Of a stretch of DNA of 29,035 nt, positions 15,401 through 22,985 are shown one piece after another. Origin of the DNA: a virus; IMG/VR virus record IMGVR_UViG_3300022188_000042, positions 1 through 29,035 of that record. One strand, 5' to 3'. The first letter of the stretch is position 1. Each line of letters opens with the position of its first letter. The position numbers were made by a program, and so were the translations under genes. The notes under the pieces are model-generated. The model ran no database searches. It saw only the letters and a program-made list of their open reading frames with translations, and was not told where the DNA came from.

Positions 15401-15807
15401 ATAAGCCCTCTATATGCGCTAAAACCAAAAGCTCTCACAGCGTTATACATAACGAGTCTCTTCCATTTAGCTACCCCAAGCTCTTCCATCGCATGAAGGA
15501 AGAGAAGGTCAGCCGTTTGCCTGTCGAAGAGGCCATTGCGGTAGCAATAGTCATGGACTACAGCTGCCTTAGAGTAGCGACCAACGGGTGGAAGTATAGG
15601 CCAAAATGGACGAGGGATAGAGGCAAAATCCGTCGTCGCACCTTTTACGACCGTGACCATGATGCCTAGTTTGTCATCCCTATAGGTTAGGTCTTTGTAG
15701 ATTTGCCACTCCAAAACTGTCTTTTTGCATGAGAAGAACCAAAGAAATTGCTTTCTAACGACCTTTATAGGGAGCTGTTTTACGACTAAGTCTCCAATAA
15801 AAGGCAT
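15397..15807 (-). CDS. DUF1353 family protein
   Basis: 136 residues. The family signature is clear: G-A-T-T-D-F-A-S-I-P-R (about 56-66), P-P-V-G-R-Y, A-V-V-H-D-Y-C-Y, then A-D-x-x-F-x-x-A-M and V-R-x-F-G. DUF1353 proteins are widespread in phage late operons, often close to tail and lysis genes, and their activity is not established. Conserved Asp/His residues suggest an enzyme. Its stop overlaps the ATP-grasp start (ATGA). Confidence 0.88.
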   Translation of the reverse strand: MPFIGDLVVKQLPIKVVRKQFLWFFSCKKTVLEWQIYKDLTYRDDKLGIMVTVVKGATTDFASIPRPFWPILPPVGRYSKAAVVHDYCYRNGLFDRQTADLLFLHAMEELGVAKWKRLVMYNAVRAFGFSAYRGLI

Positions 15808-15816
15808 AAGGCCTCC

Positions 15817-16920
15817 TTAAATTTGAATCACCTCACAGCGGTCAATATCATTACATTGAGTCATGTCCAAGTGTGTTAATAAGTTTGAACCGTCTATAGC
15901 TAAATTCCTTACCCAGTCCCATTTATTGATACGTTGTTCTGCTTCCCAAATCACATCCATAGCGTAACCACCTTCTCCATCAGGATAATATTTTACTATA
16001 CGGCCATATTCTGAGGAGTCACCCCAGGAAGAGTAAGTGTTCATGGACACGTAAATATTCCCTTGTGAATCAGCCTCTATATCATTTGGCCCCCAATTAC
16101 AGGACTGGTCCTCAATAGTTAATGCCCCAAGCCCAATAACAACTGAGGCATCACTCCAATCAAGTGTTGCTCCTGCCAAAGCACTATCTATAGCTTCTTT
16201 TGTCCACATGCCAATACGACAGGGTTCTATGTGCATAGATGGAGAGAATCCTAAAACATATTCCCCAGCCCACAAATTTCCCTCATTATCAAAATCAAAT
16301 CCACATGAATTTCCGCCTATTTCTATAATTGGAATTGTATTGTTTCCATCTACATAACTAATTTTATGCTCCCCCCACATCCCTTCAGCACCGCAAATAA
16401 AAATTTTCCCATCAGGAGATTGTTTTACATCCCAATTATAATCTATAATTACCTCATCCCGTGCTGTAGCAGGATAGATTTGTAGAGTTTCGTCCCAGGG
16501 AATAGAATAGAATCCAGCATATTCAGCCTCCGTGTAACTAAACCAAATTCTATCTTCTATCTTTCTAACACATTGTGGCCAGCCAGTAGATTCACATGCT
16601 GTTTTTATGTAGTTTCCGTCGGTATCAAAAACTTCAATATTTGTAGTTTCGTAATCAGCGTGCATTTGCTGATGAAAGATTAAACAACTAGGACTTTCAG
16701 TTGGTGTCAGTCCTCCTGAATAGCCTATAGTAAAATCACGTAGAAATTCAGAGAGGTTATAACTACAAAAACCACCAGGTGGAAAACACAAGCACCATTG
16801 CCCCTCGACCTTCACATAGACCTTCTTTACTGGACACCACACTCCTCCCTGTTTTACCCAAATCTCTTTTGTAGGACACCACTGGCTTCCATGCTTGGTA
16901 AATATTCCTCTGCCCAACAC
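15817..16920 (-). CDS. Cys-rich tail protein with W-C-P repeats and propeller-like domain
   Basis: 367 residues with 14 Cys. Residues 1-52 hold three tandem repeats of the form G-x-W-C-P-x-K-x-(I/V)-x-V-K, a repeat style of phage tail proteins, but with Cys after Trp. The remainder has recurrent blade-like units such as S-P-D-G-K-I-F, D-N-E-G-N-L-W and S-Q-G-N-I-Y, suggesting an NHL/SMP-30-type beta-propeller. It would be exposed at the tail tip and may bind the host surface. It lies just downstream of the EF-hand fibre. Confidence 0.65.
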   Translation of the reverse strand: MLGRGIFTKHGSQWCPTKEIWVKQGGVWCPVKKVYVKVEGQWCLCFPPGGFCSYNLSEFLRDFTIGYSGGLTPTESPSCLIFHQQMHADYETTNIEVFDTDGNYIKTACESTGWPQCVRKIEDRIWFSYTEAEYAGFYSIPWDETLQIYPATARDEVIIDYNWDVKQSPDGKIFICGAEGMWGEHKISYVDGNNTIPIIEIGGNSCGFDFDNEGNLWAGEYVLGFSPSMHIEPCRIGMWTKEAIDSALAGATLDWSDASVVIGLGALTIEDQSCNWGPNDIEADSQGNIYVSMNTYSSWGDSSEYGRIVKYYPDGEGGYAMDVIWEAEQRINKWDWVRNLAIDGSNLLTHLDMTQCNDIDRCEVIQI

Positions 16921-16926
16921 AACCTC

Positions 16927-17577
16927 CTATGAGCATTCATATTGAAACCAGAAGTCACCGTCGTCTCCAAGAGCAGGGTCAGGGTCATCAGGAGAGACAA
17001 ATTTACCAGAACTATCCCATTTCTCTGAATTTTCAGAACAATCTACTTTACCATCAATATTCTTATCATATTCAGATTTAAGCATTATATCAGACATATC
17101 ACTTAAAGTTCCAGCTACATCGGCATATTCAGCTTCGTCTACTTTATTATCATTATTCTTATCATACTCAGATTTGAGCATTATATTAGACATATCACTT
17201 AATTTATCAGCAATATGAGCATGATCAGCATAGTCAGCATGGGCAGCCTTCTCAACTTTTTTGTCCTTATCTGGATCATATTCAGATTTGAACATTATAT
17301 CAGACATATCTTTTAATTTATCTGCAATATCAGCATATTCAGCTTTATCTACTTTTCCATCTTTATTTTTATCATACTCAGATTTAAGCATAAAATTAGA
17401 TGTATCTACCCAATTTTCACTACTTCCATCGCCGATATCTATACTTTTTGCTTTGTCTGCATAAGTAGCTTTATCTGCTCTCGTTACTCTTATATCAAAA
17501 TAATTATGTGCAATTTTAACATCTTTTAATTGTGATAATTCAACAAGAGATTTTTCGACTTTTTTAAGTTGACTCAT
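16927..17577 (-). CDS. tail-fibre-like protein with four EF-hand/dockerin-type calcium loops
   Basis: 216 residues. Four copies of S-E-Y-D-x-(N/D)-x-D-x-x-V-(D/E) start at about 66, 98, 136 and 168. The 12-residue loops beginning at D69, D139 and D171 keep the D-x-N-x-D-x-x-V-D-x-x-E ligands; the second (D101) ends in Ala and looks degenerate. They are separated by Ala-Asp-rich spacers (A-D-Y-A-D-H-A) typical of fibre shafts. Calcium likely stiffens the fibre. Its start overlaps the nozzle stop by four bases. Confidence 0.8.
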   Translation of the reverse strand: MSQLKKVEKSLVELSQLKDVKIAHNYFDIRVTRADKATYADKAKSIDIGDGSSENWVDTSNFMLKSEYDKNKDGKVDKAEYADIADKLKDMSDIMFKSEYDPDKDKKVEKAAHADYADHAHIADKLSDMSNIMLKSEYDKNNDNKVDEAEYADVAGTLSDMSDIMLKSEYDKNIDGKVDCSENSEKWDSSGKFVSPDDPDPALGDDGDFWFQYECS

Positions 17578-19088
17578 CTTGTTCTGCTCTTTACAGGTTT
17601 AAAATAATATATTATAGCATAAATTTTTACTTCTTTCTTTGAAGTATTTCTTATTCGTATTTTATGAAATTCCGCAGTTACACCACATTGAACCCTTATC
17701 CATTTTTTCCCTTCACCATTTAAATTAACCTCTCGAGATAAAAAAGGAATTGTATTATAATCTATAAAAAAATCTACAACAATAGACGTATCCACACTAT
17801 CTACTAAAATATCTATCCAACCCAATCTAGCTTTTTTACCTTCAACTGTAAACGGATTTACTTCTATAGTTTCCAATTCCATTGTTATATCATTAGTATC
17901 GTCGCTATATCCATTTAACCCTTTATAAATTTTCCCACTTTTATCTCCTAAAATTATTACATCTTCTTCTAAACCACTTGTGGTTTCGTCCCATGTTTGT
18001 TCAATTTCATCCCATGTTTGTTCAATTTCATCCCATGTTTTCGCATTTTCTTTCTTTATTGCATCCCCAATTATATTTATATTTAAATTCAAAATTCCCC
18101 AATTTTTATTAAGATAATCATAATAAAGAATTTTATCTTTTTCACTTGCTTCTTTAGAAACAAAACTCCACCAAACCTGATGGAGTTTTTTACAATGATA
18201 TCCAAAAATTAACTGCTTTTTCTCTAAATTTTGAAATAAATTAAAATCATATATATTATAATCAATTCTTTCTACATTAATACTGTCAGTTGCTACTATT
18301 CCTGTTTCCGTTACGTTAAAAATTTGATTATTCGCTTTCACACCACTAAAAGAACTATATGTTTTTATTTCTCTTGCTATACATCTCACTACAAAAGGTA
18401 GTTCATAATTTGCTGTATATAACAATTCCCATACAGAATTAGAACACCAAATTATTATTTTATCTTCTAACCTTTGTGCAGAAACGATAATTTCACTTGT
18501 AGGAATATCTAAAAAATCATCATTAGTCCAATCAAAAGGTAGATTAACTTTAGACCATCTTATCCTTTGTGGACAAAAAGTTCCTTTTTCCATCGGGCTA
18601 AATAAAAGAAGTCGTCCTTTAAATTGCATGCAAGCTAAACACCGTTCTATATCATTTTGTCCATCATTATCAAAATCAACATTTAACCATTCTGCTCCAT
18701 TATTCCATACATAAAAAGGTCGATCAATTTGGTTAGAACAAAAAAGATAGAACTTCCATTCATCTGCTATCACGTAACTATCATCTCTCCCATTCAACAT
18801 AGATGATATTTCAGTAATTCGAGAATTAAACAAATCTAAACAAAATATTTTTTGTTTTCCAAAGATAATATTATAAACATTATTAGCAATGTCTCTTAAA
18901 ATTTTTATACCCAAAACAGGTTCATCTATATTTAACGATAAACTTTCTATTCCTTTTCTTTTAACAAGACAACCTTTATCTATATAAACATTCTGAAAAA
19001 CCGTAAAGGCATCGGCAGGGAGTAAAAATGGCTCTTTATCAAGCCTTAAACCACTTTTAAAATCATAGATTGGAAAAGGTATATACAT
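17574..19088 (-). CDS. tail nozzle / packaged-DNA stabilisation-like protein
   Basis: 504 residues from ATG 19088. The N-terminus (Y-I-P-F-P-I-Y-D-F, G-L-R-L-D, then K-R-K-G) and repeated beta-blade-like segments resemble podoviral nozzle/stabilisation proteins (P22 gp10 is of similar size). It would close the tail channel after packaging. A D-F-D-N-D-G-Q-N-D-I-E calcium-type loop lies near residue 138, and a T-W-D-E-I-E-Q repeat near 351-370. An ATG at 19112 with a GGA element is the alternative start but overlaps the upstream fibre gene by 22 bases; 19088 begins just past that stop, with AGGG upstream. Confidence 0.7.
   Translation of the reverse strand: MYIPFPIYDFKSGLRLDKEPFLLPADAFTVFQNVYIDKGCLVKRKGIESLSLNIDEPVLGIKILRDIANNVYNIIFGKQKIFCLDLFNSRITEISSMLNGRDDSYVIADEWKFYLFCSNQIDRPFYVWNNGAEWLNVDFDNDGQNDIERCLACMQFKGRLLLFSPMEKGTFCPQRIRWSKVNLPFDWTNDDFLDIPTSEIIVSAQRLEDKIIIWCSNSVWELLYTANYELPFVVRCIAREIKTYSSFSGVKANNQIFNVTETGIVATDSINVERIDYNIYDFNLFQNLEKKQLIFGYHCKKLHQVWWSFVSKEASEKDKILYYDYLNKNWGILNLNINIIGDAIKKENAKTWDEIEQTWDEIEQTWDETTSGLEEDVIILGDKSGKIYKGLNGYSDDTNDITMELETIEVNPFTVEGKKARLGWIDILVDSVDTSIVVDFFIDYNTIPFLSREVNLNGEGKKWIRVQCGVTAEFHKIRIRNTSKKEVKIYAIIYYFKPVKSRTR
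17989..18040 (-). repeat. 21-base tandem repeat inside the nozzle gene (about 2.5 copies)
   Basis: The unit TCCCATGTTTGTTCAATTTC plus one A recurs at 17989, 18010 and 18031 and encodes T-W-D-E-I-E-Q. The unit is a multiple of three, so slippage would change copy number without a frameshift. The two full copies are nearly identical, which suggests a recent expansion. Confidence 0.85.
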
Positions 19089-19090
19089 TT

Positions 19091-19843
19091 TTAATACCCT
19101 ATCGCTATCCATTTTATAGTTCCATCATCCTTATTCCCTGCATAGTATTCCATTCTGGCTACAAAACTAGTAGTATTTATATCTCTAACCGTTGCCCATT
19201 GGTCAATATTAAAAGGAACATCAGCCGTAGCTACTACAACAAAACAAAGATGAGGAAATTCTATATTAAAATTTACTGTAATTTCTTCATCACCCTGAAT
19301 ATTTCCTACTACTCCCCACTGAATTATTATACCGTTCGGCAGTCTAGTATAACCATTACTACCTTTAACACATGAAAAATCCCCATCTAATCCCCTTATC
19401 TTATCTGCATCTAATCCACTTCCTTCACCCTGATTTATCCAATCATTTATCCAACCATTATCATCTGCCACCGCAATAGTATTTGGTGAAGGTGTCTGAG
19501 ATGCGTCAAAACCATCTACTTTATCAGCATTATCAGCACTATCAGCATTCGTTAATTTTTCTATATCAAAATCAAAAAGCTTTATTTCTGTTCCATCTGA
19601 TTTTTCTATATAAATTCCATCACTTTTTGCATAAAGCACATGCTTCCCCGTAGCTACAGGAGGTTTTTCTGTTTGCTCTCTCAAGGTAACTTTCTCATGT
19701 TCTCCAGCGTCTGTTCCTTCTGTCCCAGGAAAATTATGATCTCTTGCAAGAGCATCTTCTAAAGCTGCCCAATTTTGTCTTATTAAATCATCGCTAATAT
19801 TTAAAGGATCAGAACCAGCAGGTTTATCTTTATTCCAAGTCAT
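19091..19843 (-). CDS. tail fibre protein with gp53-like C-terminal domain
   Basis: 250 residues. The N-terminal half contains fibre-type Ala-Asp spacer text (A-D-S-A-D-N-A-D-K-V-D-G-F-D-A-S near 97-112). The C-terminal third has G-Y-x-R-L-P-N-G-I-I-I-Q-W-G (about 163-176), the signature opening of the gp53-like tail-fibre tip domain, followed by strands typical of a trimeric receptor-binding tip. It should attach to the virion by its N-terminus and recognise the host surface. It starts two bases after the adaptor gene. Confidence 0.82.
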   Translation of the reverse strand: MTWNKDKPAGSDPLNISDDLIRQNWAALEDALARDHNFPGTEGTDAGEHEKVTLREQTEKPPVATGKHVLYAKSDGIYIEKSDGTEIKLFDFDIEKLTNADSADNADKVDGFDASQTPSPNTIAVADDNGWINDWINQGEGSGLDADKIRGLDGDFSCVKGSNGYTRLPNGIIIQWGVVGNIQGDEEITVNFNIEFPHLCFVVVATADVPFNIDQWATVRDINTTSFVARMEYYAGNKDDGTIKWIAIGY

Positions 19844-19844
19844 A

Positions 19845-20471
19845 TTAAAAGCTCCTTATCGCTTCTTTACTTACAGAAAAAAGCGTTGCCTTACAGTTAA
19901 TTTGCCCTAAAAGCGCTCCTAACAAATCGCTCAGTTCATTAGCGGCATCTTTGTCGCCTTCTTCTAGTAAAAGATGGATAGCAGCGCCAACAGCGACCGC
20001 TCGCCCCCATGCAGGGTCAAGCGGTTTATCTGTATCATTTACAAGCGCTGTTGGCTTTTTAACTACTAAAATTCTTACATTATACTCAGCATCAGGAACA
20101 GGGCGTAGATATAACGTCCTATCATCATCTAAAAAAGCGGCAAAAGGTTTTCCTTGCTGCGCTGGTTCATTCAAGGGATAATTAGCAAAGAATAAGTCCC
20201 TATCCCTTGTAAACCAAACAGGATAGTCGGCAACATATATAGGTGAGATAGTATTTAAAATCGTTACTTCAAGTGGATACTCACCCACCCCTGGAGAAGT
20301 ATTAAAAGCATGCCATGTGCTTAAACTGGTAGAGTTGACTAATAAAGGGAACTCATTAACGTAAAAATCATTTATAGCATCGTTTATAAAATCGTCGGAT
20401 ATCTGCTGAGCGGACAAAAAACCCGTATATTTTCTCACCTTATCCCTTATATCTGCTAAAGTCCATTCCAT
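19845..20471 (-). CDS. podoviral head-tail adaptor (gp4/gp11-like)
   Basis: 208 residues, mostly helical at both ends with a central beta part. The opening (W-T-L-A-D-I-R-D-K-V-R-K-Y-T-G) and F-I-N-D-A-I-N-D-F-Y, followed by D-D-x-R-T-L-Y-L-R-P-V-P, resemble adaptor/tail-tubular-A proteins that attach to the portal ring. It lies one base after its upstream neighbour and two before the tail fibre gene. Assignment rests on size, order and motif style. Confidence 0.68.
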   Translation of the reverse strand: MEWTLADIRDKVRKYTGFLSAQQISDDFINDAINDFYVNEFPLLVNSTSLSTWHAFNTSPGVGEYPLEVTILNTISPIYVADYPVWFTRDRDLFFANYPLNEPAQQGKPFAAFLDDDRTLYLRPVPDAEYNVRILVVKKPTALVNDTDKPLDPAWGRAVAVGAAIHLLLEEGDKDAANELSDLLGALLGQINCKATLFSVSKEAIRSF

Positions 20472-20472
20472 C

Positions 20473-20847
20473 TTACTGCTCCATCTTTTCCGTGCCTGTT
20501 ATCTCCTCTGCATCAACAGGCACAAAAGCAAACCTATTCCGCCACTCGGCTACCTTTGTAACAGGCTTTAGCTGTCCTGTTTTGGCGTCAGTTTCATAGC
20601 GATAAACAGGCACTTTAAGGCTCATTAAATGCTTTAAAACAGATGTTGGCAATTCAATTACTTCACCATGTTTTAAATAAAAAGTCTTAACGCCTTGATA
20701 AGTAAATTCAACATCAACAGGCTCTTCCAAGTTCTGAAAAATGACCTTAACCTTTTTTTCCCGAGCTAGTTTTTTAGCTAGCTCCTGTCTCTTTTTCATT
20801 ATCCTTGCACGTTGTTCCTCGTATTTCTTTTTCTCATGATTAGTCAT
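20473..20847 (-). CDS. unknown conserved-style structural-operon protein
   Basis: 124 residues, not recognised. Residues 5-32 are an extremely basic helix; the rest is beta-rich, with a compact domain around T-F-Y-L-K-H-G-E-V-I-E-L-P (75-90 region) and an acidic C-terminus. It is the first gene downstream of the terminator that follows the major capsid gene. A role in head completion or capsid-interior binding would fit its position but is not shown. Confidence 0.68.
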   Translation of the reverse strand: MTNHEKKKYEEQRARIMKKRQELAKKLAREKKVKVIFQNLEEPVDVEFTYQGVKTFYLKHGEVIELPTSVLKHLMSLKVPVYRYETDAKTGQLKPVTKVAEWRNRFAFVPVDAEEITGTEKMEQ

Positions 20848-20861
20848 ATTACACCTCTCTT

Positions 20862-20892
20862 AAAAAATTAGCCCCTCCCGTTAGGGAGAGGC
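20862..20892 (-). terminator. Rho-independent terminator downstream of the major capsid gene
   Basis: On the minus strand a nine-base GC-rich stem (GCCTCTCCC / GGGAGGGGC) with a TAAC loop is followed by TAATTTTTT. One pair is G-U in minus-strand RNA but would be C-A on the plus strand, so the signal is oriented leftward. It lies just after the capsid stop and before the next gene, and would reduce read-through into downstream genes relative to capsid. Confidence 0.85.
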
Positions 20893-20898
20893 AGTTAT

Positions 20899-21837
20899 TT
20901 AACTATGAGTCACCCTTAACACATGCATAAAATTATCATTTAAAATTCTAGCAGCCCAGACTGCCTTCCAGCCAGAAGTTGCCCTCTGGTTCAATGGGTC
21001 AGCAGTTCCAGCACTACCAAATGGTTTCACGATGTTCTTTGCAGTTGTCAGCTCAACATCACCGTAAGCGTCCTTGCCGATAATTGGTAAATGGTAAATA
21101 TCATCTGCTCCAGATGTATCTTTATAGGCATTTGAAGTCACCAGCCAACGTGTGTTTTTAATAGAACCCCACTCAGCATCATCAACATCATTTTGACGAG
21201 GATACTGAGCTACTGGGATAAAACCACCACAAGCCTCAAGGTCGTCTATCAATTCAGTATGAGCAATGCCATAAAAAGCAGCCCTTACAGGCATTGTGCC
21301 TTGACCAGGACCCGCTTTAACGATTTCAGTAATTGGATCAGCATCATTATTCAACAACGTCTTTACAACTACATCAATATCGGCAGTTGTAATTTCAGTT
21401 GGACTCTTCCCGTTAGAACCACCAGCAGCATCAGTCTGGCTAGCGCAAGCAGCAAGGATATCCCTCATCAAACTGTCAAAGGTTTTACCCATCTGCTTGC
21501 CTAATAAATCAGCAGCGATAGTTAAAACTGGATCTTCAACAGTTAGGTCAACCATGTCAGTGATATGAACATAGTCGCCGTATTCTTGGACCTGAACAGT
21601 CAGGTCTGTCTTAGATAACTGTTGCCCTGGTGGGGTCTGCCCTTCAGTTAGAGGAACAGTCGCATCGGCAAGGTGAGCATATCTCCTCCATTTATAGGTG
21701 TTCCCGTGTTTCTTGTCCAGCCTTGCATGCTGGGCAAATTTTAAATGGACTAACTTTGGATAAGCAGCCCTTAAAAGAACTCTATCATAAAAGACCTGCA
21801 CCGCAGGATCTATTTGTGCTGTAGTTGTTAAAGGCAT
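20899..21837 (-). CDS. major capsid protein, N4-gp56 family
   Basis: 312 residues. The N-terminal part (about 20-110) with Y-K-W-R-R-Y, L-T-E-G-x-T-P and V-Q-E-Y-G-D-Y-V-H-I-T-D matches the N4-gp56 capsid family of HK97-fold proteins. The C-terminus (G-W-K-A-V-W-A-A-R-I-L-N-D) matches too. It forms the icosahedral shell. It follows the scaffold gene and is itself followed by a strong terminator, consistent with the need for high expression. The ribosome binding site is AAAGGAGGGG. Confidence 0.93.
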   Translation of the reverse strand: MPLTTTAQIDPAVQVFYDRVLLRAAYPKLVHLKFAQHARLDKKHGNTYKWRRYAHLADATVPLTEGQTPPGQQLSKTDLTVQVQEYGDYVHITDMVDLTVEDPVLTIAADLLGKQMGKTFDSLMRDILAACASQTDAAGGSNGKSPTEITTADIDVVVKTLLNNDADPITEIVKAGPGQGTMPVRAAFYGIAHTELIDDLEACGGFIPVAQYPRQNDVDDAEWGSIKNTRWLVTSNAYKDTSGADDIYHLPIIGKDAYGDVELTTAKNIVKPFGSAGTADPLNQRATSGWKAVWAARILNDNFMHVLRVTHS

Positions 21838-21859
21838 AATACCCCTCCTTTAAAGGTTT

Positions 21860-22588
21860 TTACACTTTACCAGATAAAACATCCTGAACGTATTTTTCAA
21901 ACTCCTCATCAGACATGGCGGCAATTTTATCCGCCTTACTGACGCCACCGCCACCGCCAAATTGGTCTGGCGAGGCAGGTTTATTAATTAATTGGTTTAT
22001 AATCTGTTGAGATTGTTGCTGTGGCGCTTGTTGCTGCTGTTGATAACGAGGATTGAGTTTAGCAATATGCAATGCAGCTTCTAATGGATTTGGCGCATTC
22101 TGAATCATCTGCCCTAACAACGGATTGCTATTTATCATATCAGGCAAATAATTCTTTATCACATCTTGCCAATTCGGCTCTTGCACGGATAGCTTGAGCA
22201 TCTGAATTTCTTTATACAGATTTGGATCTACCGCTGGTCTCTGGACTTGCGCCATCAGCCTCTTAACGTCGGCAACAGTAAGGACATCATCGTCCTCTAG
22301 CCCTTCAAAAGGGTCTTGCTGTTGTATCTGGGGAGTTGGCTCTCCTCCAGCCTGTTGCCCAAAAAAGGCAAGTTGTGCCTGCAAAGCAGCGTTCTGTTGT
22401 TTCAACTGCTCCAACTCTTGCGTGACCTGCTGCAACAAGTCTTGTGGCGCTTGCGCTTGCTGCTGTTGCTGTTCCTGAACCTGCTGCGCTTGCTCTTGCC
22501 CTTGAACCTGACCTTGTTGCTCCTGTTGCTGCCCTTGAACTTGCTGTTGTGGAGTTGGCTCTCCACTTTGTATTTGGTTATTATTCAT
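21860..22588 (-). CDS. capsid scaffolding protein, Gln-rich
   Basis: 242 residues. Residues 12-47 are almost wholly Gln, Gly, Glu, Val and Ala; residues 50-75 form a coiled coil; residues 95-175 hold acidic and helical parts; a Gly run precedes a C-terminal helix with M-S-D-E-E-F-E-K-Y-V (near 226-235) like that of many scaffolds, which bind the inner capsid surface. It lies directly upstream of the capsid gene, the usual order. Called by position, composition and C-terminus. Confidence 0.85.
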   Translation of the reverse strand: MNNNQIQSGEPTPQQQVQGQQQEQQGQVQGQEQAQQVQEQQQQQAQAPQDLLQQVTQELEQLKQQNAALQAQLAFFGQQAGGEPTPQIQQQDPFEGLEDDDVLTVADVKRLMAQVQRPAVDPNLYKEIQMLKLSVQEPNWQDVIKNYLPDMINSNPLLGQMIQNAPNPLEAALHIAKLNPRYQQQQQAPQQQSQQIINQLINKPASPDQFGGGGGVSKADKIAAMSDEEFEKYVQDVLSGKV

Positions 22589-22604
22589 AGTTTGCTCCTT
22601 TTAT

Positions 22605-22982
22605 TTAATATTTTAAAGGTATCCCTTTAACGGATTTAAAAACCTCCTCAATGCCTACACTTGATAAATCCCCATCATCCTTAGGAATATCATAAGGCAA
22701 AACCCAAAGTCTATCTACCCTACCTTTAACGTTGTTTACCTTTAAGCAAATAGTTCCCAAAAGTTTTGGTGGTTCTTTATTGCTTATCATAATTGTAGTT
22801 TTTATATTTTTACCAAAATTACCAGCATGAACAAGGAGATAATATTTCTCCCTGTGCTTGTTGGCGTTAATAACCTTCTCCAAGTTAAGGATAGTATCTC
22901 TGGCAAGCTCCTCTCTTAAATCGCCAATAACCAACCCGCTTTTAGGTTTATAATTAAGCGCCTTTGCAAGTTGTTTATACAT
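22605..22982 (-). CDS. unknown protein between portal and scaffold
   Basis: 125 residues, not recognised. Mixed alpha/beta with a conserved-looking middle (Y-Y-L-L-V-H-A-G-N-F-G) and basic stretches. It begins four bases after the portal stop with GAGG upstream and ends before the scaffold gene. Genes in this place are often capsid-assembly helpers or small enzymes, but no evidence here decides. Confidence 0.7.
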   Translation of the reverse strand: MYKQLAKALNYKPKSGLVIGDLREELARDTILNLEKVINANKHREKYYLLVHAGNFGKNIKTTIMISNKEPPKLLGTICLKVNNVKGRVDRLWVLPYDIPKDDGDLSSVGIEEVFKSVKGIPLKY

Positions 22983-22985
22983 ACT

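Noticed and set aside
22316-22630. Leu-rich rightward frame opposite the scaffold
   Set aside because: It is the complement of the Gln-rich scaffold codons (CAG/CAA read as CTG/TTG) and has no supporting signal.
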